From Candidatus Bathyarchaeota archaeon (GTDB taxonomy: Archaea; Thermoproteota; Bathyarchaeia; 40CM-2-53-6), in assembly GCA_005888755.1 (NCBI GenBank), contig VBBQ01000027.1, positions 1 to 64,000 of the forward strand: a stretch of 64,000 bases of DNA, written 5' to 3'. Position numbers and translations under genes: made by a program. Positions 60,521 to 64,000 of the stretch are shown piece by piece. The notes beneath the pieces were generated by a model that worked only from the letters and a program-made list of their open reading frames with translations, was not told where the DNA came from and did no database searches. Position 1 is the first letter of the stretch, and every line of letters begins with the position of its first letter.

Positions 60521-60709
60521 TCATAGCCCTGTCCAAAAAAAGCATACTTTTCTCGATCCCCGGGGTGGTCGATTTTTCCGCGCCCCTTCCTTCGTGAAAA
60601 CTCGCCGAATCCACCGTTCGCCGGCGCTCCTGCCCATCATTCCTTCCTCCATGCCGTCTTTTACCACAATTCCCTGAACCGGTTGCCCATAGAGGCCCGC
60701 ATAGGGCAC
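60521..60709 (-). CDS. possible small protein before hflX
   Basis: A 62-residue frame (GTG at 60709 to TGA at 60521) reads PYAGLYGQPVQGIVVKDGME then a basic tail (GARKNRPPRGSRKV). It is divergent from hflX by about 50 bp and would otherwise leave 285 bp without a gene. Nothing known matches it. The codon pattern is ordinary but not strongly coding; treat as uncertain. Confidence 0.28.
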   Translation of the reverse strand: MPYAGLYGQPVQGIVVKDGMEEGMMGRSAGERWIRRVFTKEGARKNRPPRGSRKVCFFWTGL

Positions 60710-60759
60710 GGGGCCTTCAAATAATCGCGAACCATGATTCTAGGGGTAAGTCTTCTGTG

Positions 60760-61902
60760 ATGCGGACCCTTGTAGCAGAATGTAAGATTCCCTCGGCTCC
60801 CTCCCGGTATGAGGAGGTTGAGACCATGGCCGAGAGCATAGGCTACGAGGTAGTCGACACCATCGTCCAGCATCGTAAGAACCTCCATCACACCTACTGC
60901 ATCGGACCCGGAAAGCTGGAAGAGATCAAGATGCTCGTTGCCGAGAATGATATCGAAGCCGTCGTCTTCGCCAACACCCTCCCCAGCGCCCAAATCTTCA
61001 AGATCCAGCGGGTCCTCGGCGGAACAGAGATCAAAGTCATCGACCGCAACCTCCTGATCCTCGAAGTGTTCGACAAGCGCGCAATGACGAAAGAGGCGAA
61101 ACTACAGATCGCACTCGCCAAACTCCGCTATACCTTCTCCTGGGGCAGAGAATTCCTCAGACTCGAAGGCATCCTAGGCGGACAAGTAGGCTGGAGCGGA
61201 CCCGGAGACTATCCCTACCACGATTACGAGAGGACAGCCAAGAAACGGATCGCGAACATGGAAAAAGAGCTCCGAGATGTCTACTCGAAAAAGACCCTTC
61301 TCCGAGACCACCGACGCGAGCGAGGCTTCCCTATAGTAGCACTAGCAGGCTATACACAGAGCGGAAAAACCACGTTCTTCAACCGCATGTCTGCCGAACA
61401 CAAGGACACTGGCTTAGGACCCTTTACCACGTTGTCCACCTTCGCGAGAAGAATCGACCAGAACAATGGTGGTGATAATTTCAGCTTCATACTCATCGAC
61501 TCCATCGGGTTCATCGAGGATATGCATCCAACAATCCTCAAAGCATTCAACACGACTCTCGGCGAGATATCGAACGCTGACCTAATCCTCCTATTCGTCG
61601 ACGTCAGCGAGGACCTTGAGTCAATCTTCAGAAAGCTCAACGCCTCGAAAGAGATTCTCAAGAAGATAGCAGCTAAAGTACCCCTGGTCATCTGCGCAAA
61701 CAAGACAGACCGTTCCAGTGACTTGCAACTAGAAGAGGGGAAGAAATTGATCTCCCGAACGTTCGAAGGAGTTCCACTCATCGAGCTAAGCGCGCTCAAG
61801 GGAATCAATACCGAAGCGGTTGTGAAAGAGGCCTATCATCACCTCAACGGGTCCGCCTCCCCTACACCTAGTAGCTCTCTAGAGCTACACTCCTCTCCAT
61901 AG
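60760..61902 (+). CDS. hflX: GTPase HflX
   Basis: A 380-residue HflX, a ribosome-associated GTPase that binds the large subunit and can split stalled ribosomes. The N-terminal domain has NDIEAVVFANTLPSAQIFKI and the glycine-rich YTFSWGREFLRLEGILGGQV; the G domain has G1 GYTQSGKTTFFN, G3 LIDSIGFIEDMHP and G4 NKTD. G3 is DSIGF rather than the common DTVGF. ATG at 60760 follows a GTG at 60757. It stands 60 bp upstream of the AbrB/PhoU gene on the same strand. Confidence 0.93.
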   Translation: MRTLVAECKIPSAPSRYEEVETMAESIGYEVVDTIVQHRKNLHHTYCIGPGKLEEIKMLVAENDIEAVVFANTLPSAQIFKIQRVLGGTEIKVIDRNLLILEVFDKRAMTKEAKLQIALAKLRYTFSWGREFLRLEGILGGQVGWSGPGDYPYHDYERTAKKRIANMEKELRDVYSKKTLLRDHRRERGFPIVALAGYTQSGKTTFFNRMSAEHKDTGLGPFTTLSTFARRIDQNNGGDNFSFILIDSIGFIEDMHPTILKAFNTTLGEISNADLILLFVDVSEDLESIFRKLNASKEILKKIAAKVPLVICANKTDRSSDLQLEEGKKLISRTFEGVPLIELSALKGINTEAVVKEAYHHLNGSASPTPSSSLELHSSP

Positions 61903-61961
61903 TAGATCCCGAGAAATCCTAAAATTCTTCAATGCCATCAGTTGGAGATGGGATGTTCTAA

Positions 61962-62930
61962 GTGGAATTACGGAAACTTCAGCGAACACCAGACGGAACC
62001 TTCCTAGTCACCATACCGAAAGCATGGGCCAAACGCGTCGGACTAGACCAAGGGTCCGTCGTTTCCTACGAGGAACGACAAGACGGAAGACTCCTCCTCT
62101 CACCCAGAATTGATGAGGAGAGACCGCCCCTCGAAGTCATACTGGAAGCATCTCCCTTCGTCAGACGAGAGATCATTGAACGATACCTTCTCGGATACGA
62201 CATAATCCGCATCCAATCCAAAGACAGCCTTTCCCCCGAAACAAGGGACGAGGTGCGGAAAACCACAAAACGACTCGTAGGTCTGGAGGTGTTGGAAGAG
62301 GACGCGAAGAAGATCGTCTTACAATGTCTAATGGAGCCATCTCTCCTAAACCCCGAGCGCATCCTCAGACGGCTCGAAATGCTATCCATGCCCATGCAAA
62401 TAGACGCGGTCCAAGCCTTTGTCGAATCCAACACCGAACTAGCCAACGGAGTAGTTGAGAGAGATGAAGAGGTCGACAGATGGTACTTCCTCTTGGTCCG
62501 ACTAGTCAGAGCCGCGATCGCCGACACATACCTGCTTGAGAAGATCAAAGTCTCCTCAGTCGATTGCCTAGACTTCCGTCTCCTGGCAAGCTACATCGAG
62601 ACATTCGCCGACTACGCAGTAACCGTAGCCGAGAACACCCAGGACAAGGTTCCTGTTCCAAAGGAACAACAGATCCTATTCCAGAAGATCGGAGCCTCAG
62701 TAAATACAATGTACAAAGACGCCGTCGGATCTGTTCTCTCACGAGACCTCAAACTGGCCTCATCTGTAAGTCCGAGGTTCAAAGAGACCAAGAAGATACT
62801 TGCCGAGGCTGAGACAAGTATCGCGAAAGCCCCGCGTCCCATGGTAAACCACCTCGTCGCCGCACTCATAGCCCTGAACAGAATGTGCGAAGTCTCCGTT
62901 GACATATCTGACCTCACCATAACAAGATAG
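61962..62930 (+). CDS. AbrB/SpoVT domain plus PhoU-domain regulator
   Basis: A 322-residue archaeal protein: an N-terminal AbrB-type swapped-hairpin DNA-binding domain (KLQRTPDGTFLVTIPKAWAK to GLDQGSVVSYEE) followed by two PhoU three-helix units (AVQAFVESNTELANGVVERD and IETFADYAVTVAENTQDKVP). PhoU proteins sense phosphate status with the Pst transporter; the fused DNA-binding domain suggests direct transcriptional control of phosphate genes. No pst genes are nearby. GTG start at 61962. The ppk2 gene lies a few kilobases away. Confidence 0.92.
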   Translation: MELRKLQRTPDGTFLVTIPKAWAKRVGLDQGSVVSYEERQDGRLLLSPRIDEERPPLEVILEASPFVRREIIERYLLGYDIIRIQSKDSLSPETRDEVRKTTKRLVGLEVLEEDAKKIVLQCLMEPSLLNPERILRRLEMLSMPMQIDAVQAFVESNTELANGVVERDEEVDRWYFLLVRLVRAAIADTYLLEKIKVSSVDCLDFRLLASYIETFADYAVTVAENTQDKVPVPKEQQILFQKIGASVNTMYKDAVGSVLSRDLKLASSVSPRFKETKKILAEAETSIAKAPRPMVNHLVAALIALNRMCEVSVDISDLTITR

Positions 62931-62997
62931 GCAGCGAAATCGCGATAACCGGATAAGCCGCCACCACACGCTAGATAGGTTCTAGAAGGGTCGCCTG

Positions 62998-64000
62998 ATG
63001 TCGGAGGAGAGGAGGAAAGCAATCGGCACCATACTGGAAGCAGGCTTCCAGATGGAAAGCGACGCCTTCAAGGCCCTAATGGAGGTCAGCAGCGCTGGCC
63101 GGTTGGACCCTCTCGTCAAAGAGGTCCTTCGAGTCGCCGGAACCGTGGAGCCGCGGCCCGCGTCGATTAGCAGAGACCTAGTTCTCAGGGCCGCCGAACA
63201 TTTGGACATTTCTGGAAAGAATATGGAGACAGATCAGTCTGGCCTAGGGCACGGACGCCGTTTTGCTGAAGACCTCGAATCTAGACTCGAAGTTGTCTCG
63301 GACCCTACGGGTAAGCTCGGAACCACTGGCTCGTTCGATGATTTTCTCCGCTACTTCAGAAGCCGTTTCGATAAGATGAGCTTGCTCTTCAGACAGAGAA
63401 TGGACACCCGAAACGCCGGTACCATTTCCGACGCATTGTCAGGCGGGTCAAATGGGCGAGGCCAGTTCATCTGCATGGTCCTCGACAAGAGAGAGAAAGG
63501 CGACCGGATATTTCTGACCGTTGACGACTATGAAGATGAAGCCACAGTCCTCGTTGGACAGCAGAACCCTACACAGTATGAGATTGCGAGAAAGATAGTT
63601 AGAGACCAAGTCATCTACATCCAAGCACGAAAAAGCGCAGGTCCTCTACTCGTTGCCGAGAACATTGTTCTCCCGGAGATTCCGGATAGAAAGCCGGCCC
63701 ACGCCAACGACGAGATCTATGCAACACTAATATCGGACGTTCATGTTGGGAGCAAAGTCTTTCTCGAGGACGAGTTCCGCCGAGTTCTAAGCTGGTTGAA
63801 AGGCGATATCGGAACTCCCAACCAGCGTGAGGTCGCCGAGAGAGTGAAGTATGTTCTGATCGGGGGCGACCTTGTCGACGGGATCGGAGTCTACCCTCGC
63901 CAAGAGGTGGACCTAGCTGTTCCAGACATCTACGAACAGTACAGGTTGGCAGCCAAGTTCGTCAGCGAGATCCCAGAGTACATGGATGTGGTCTTGATAC
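62998..64000 (+). CDS. polB: DNA polymerase D small subunit DP1, 5' part
   Basis: The frame from ATG at 62998 runs off the right edge (334 codons). An N-terminal helical domain (ERRKAIGTILEAGFQMESDA) and disordered linker lead to an OB-fold region (FICMVLDKREKGDRIFLTVD), then the calcineurin-like phosphoesterase domain begins: TLISDVHVGSKVFLEDEF (DxH motif) and LIGGDLVDGIGVYP (GD motif). DP1 is the proofreading subunit of archaeal PolD. The C-terminal GNHD and HxH motifs lie beyond the window. PolD is absent from the classical Crenarchaeota. Confidence 0.95.
   Translation, partial: MSEERRKAIGTILEAGFQMESDAFKALMEVSSAGRLDPLVKEVLRVAGTVEPRPASISRDLVLRAAEHLDISGKNMETDQSGLGHGRRFAEDLESRLEVVSDPTGKLGTTGSFDDFLRYFRSRFDKMSLLFRQRMDTRNAGTISDALSGGSNGRGQFICMVLDKREKGDRIFLTVDDYEDEATVLVGQQNPTQYEIARKIVRDQVIYIQARKSAGPLLVAENIVLPEIPDRKPAHANDEIYATLISDVHVGSKVFLEDEFRRVLSWLKGDIGTPNQREVAERVKYVLIGGDLVDGIGVYPRQEVDLAVPDIYEQYRLAAKFVSEIPEYMDVVLI

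Noticed and set aside
1-64000. CRISPR array, rRNA genes or a toxin-antitoxin operon
   Set aside because: No regular spaced repeats, no rRNA signature and no credible toxin gene next to the small RHH gene were seen.

Overview
This window is chromosomal DNA of an archaeon, most likely a TACK/Thermoproteota lineage outside the classical Crenarchaeota (Bathyarchaeia or a Nitrososphaeria relative). I base this on the archaeal information-processing set: PolD small subunit DP1, TFE-alpha, the tRNA C56 methylase Trm56, aMBF1, archaeal NAC, DUF2110 and DUF996 proteins and an AbrB/PhoU regulator. TATA-like boxes 25-40 bp before many starts, frequent TTG/GTG starts and a tRNA gene with extra sequence in its D-arm fit the same picture. 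The exact lineage is inference. Genes are dense and change strand often; most operons hold two or three genes.

Layout. 1-8 kb: DUF2277 tip, AHSA1/ArsR pair, AlkZ-related protein, NRAMP metal transporter with a palindrome-rich promoter, alpha/beta hydrolase with a broken N-terminus, nadC, B12-binding mutase subunit, and a divergent NiCoT/NikR nickel module. 8-24 kb: a decayed DHFR-like gene, a methyltransferase fused to a tnpB relic, a toroid protein, two SDRs (one divergent from a TetR gene), NAT, M32 carboxypeptidase, Rieske ferredoxin, an ABC-2 exporter, a truncated phosphoesterase, AlsS-type acetolactate synthase, a Cys/Met PLP enzyme, Trm56, TFE and DUF2110. 24-35 kb: zinc-ribbon membrane proteins, DUF996, aMBF1, an intact TnpB element, PUA, NAC, NUDIX, fused FTCD, an HxlR regulator divergent from a 20-residue peptide with seven cysteines, and a glycosylase-like protein. 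35-48 kb: anchored cyclophilin, C45 acyltransferase, GNATs, secreted S53 peptidase, phosphoesterase, LLM oxidoreductase, acyl-CoA dehydrogenase and a second ABC-2 exporter. 48-64 kb: tRNA-Pro, an unlisted 57-residue ribbon-helix-helix gene, a decayed PPOX gene, a KaiC/GvpD-like ATPase, an HTH/ATP-cone/NrdD-like fusion, pyrB, a lone receiver protein, an MFS exporter, PPK2, a TNG-repeat surface protein, HflX, AbrB-PhoU and the 5' part of DP1.

Two themes stand out. Several small regulators sit beside their likely targets with visible palindromes between them (NRAMP promoter, NiCoT/NikR, SDR/TetR, HxlR/Cys peptide, the RHH gene). About nine genes are broken by frameshifts, stops or truncation, mostly accessory genes (DHFR-like, GNAT, DUF5519, PPOX, a methyltransferase, a phosphoesterase), while core genes are intact. 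This looks like ongoing loss of acquired accessory genes, although single-base breaks could also be assembly errors. The best candidates for something undescribed are the Cys-rich micro-peptide with its Cys-rich HxlR partner, the HTH/ATP-cone/glycyl-radical fusion, the two tnpB 3' ends sharing a 54-bp segment that stops abruptly, and the tRNA-Pro with unusual introns.
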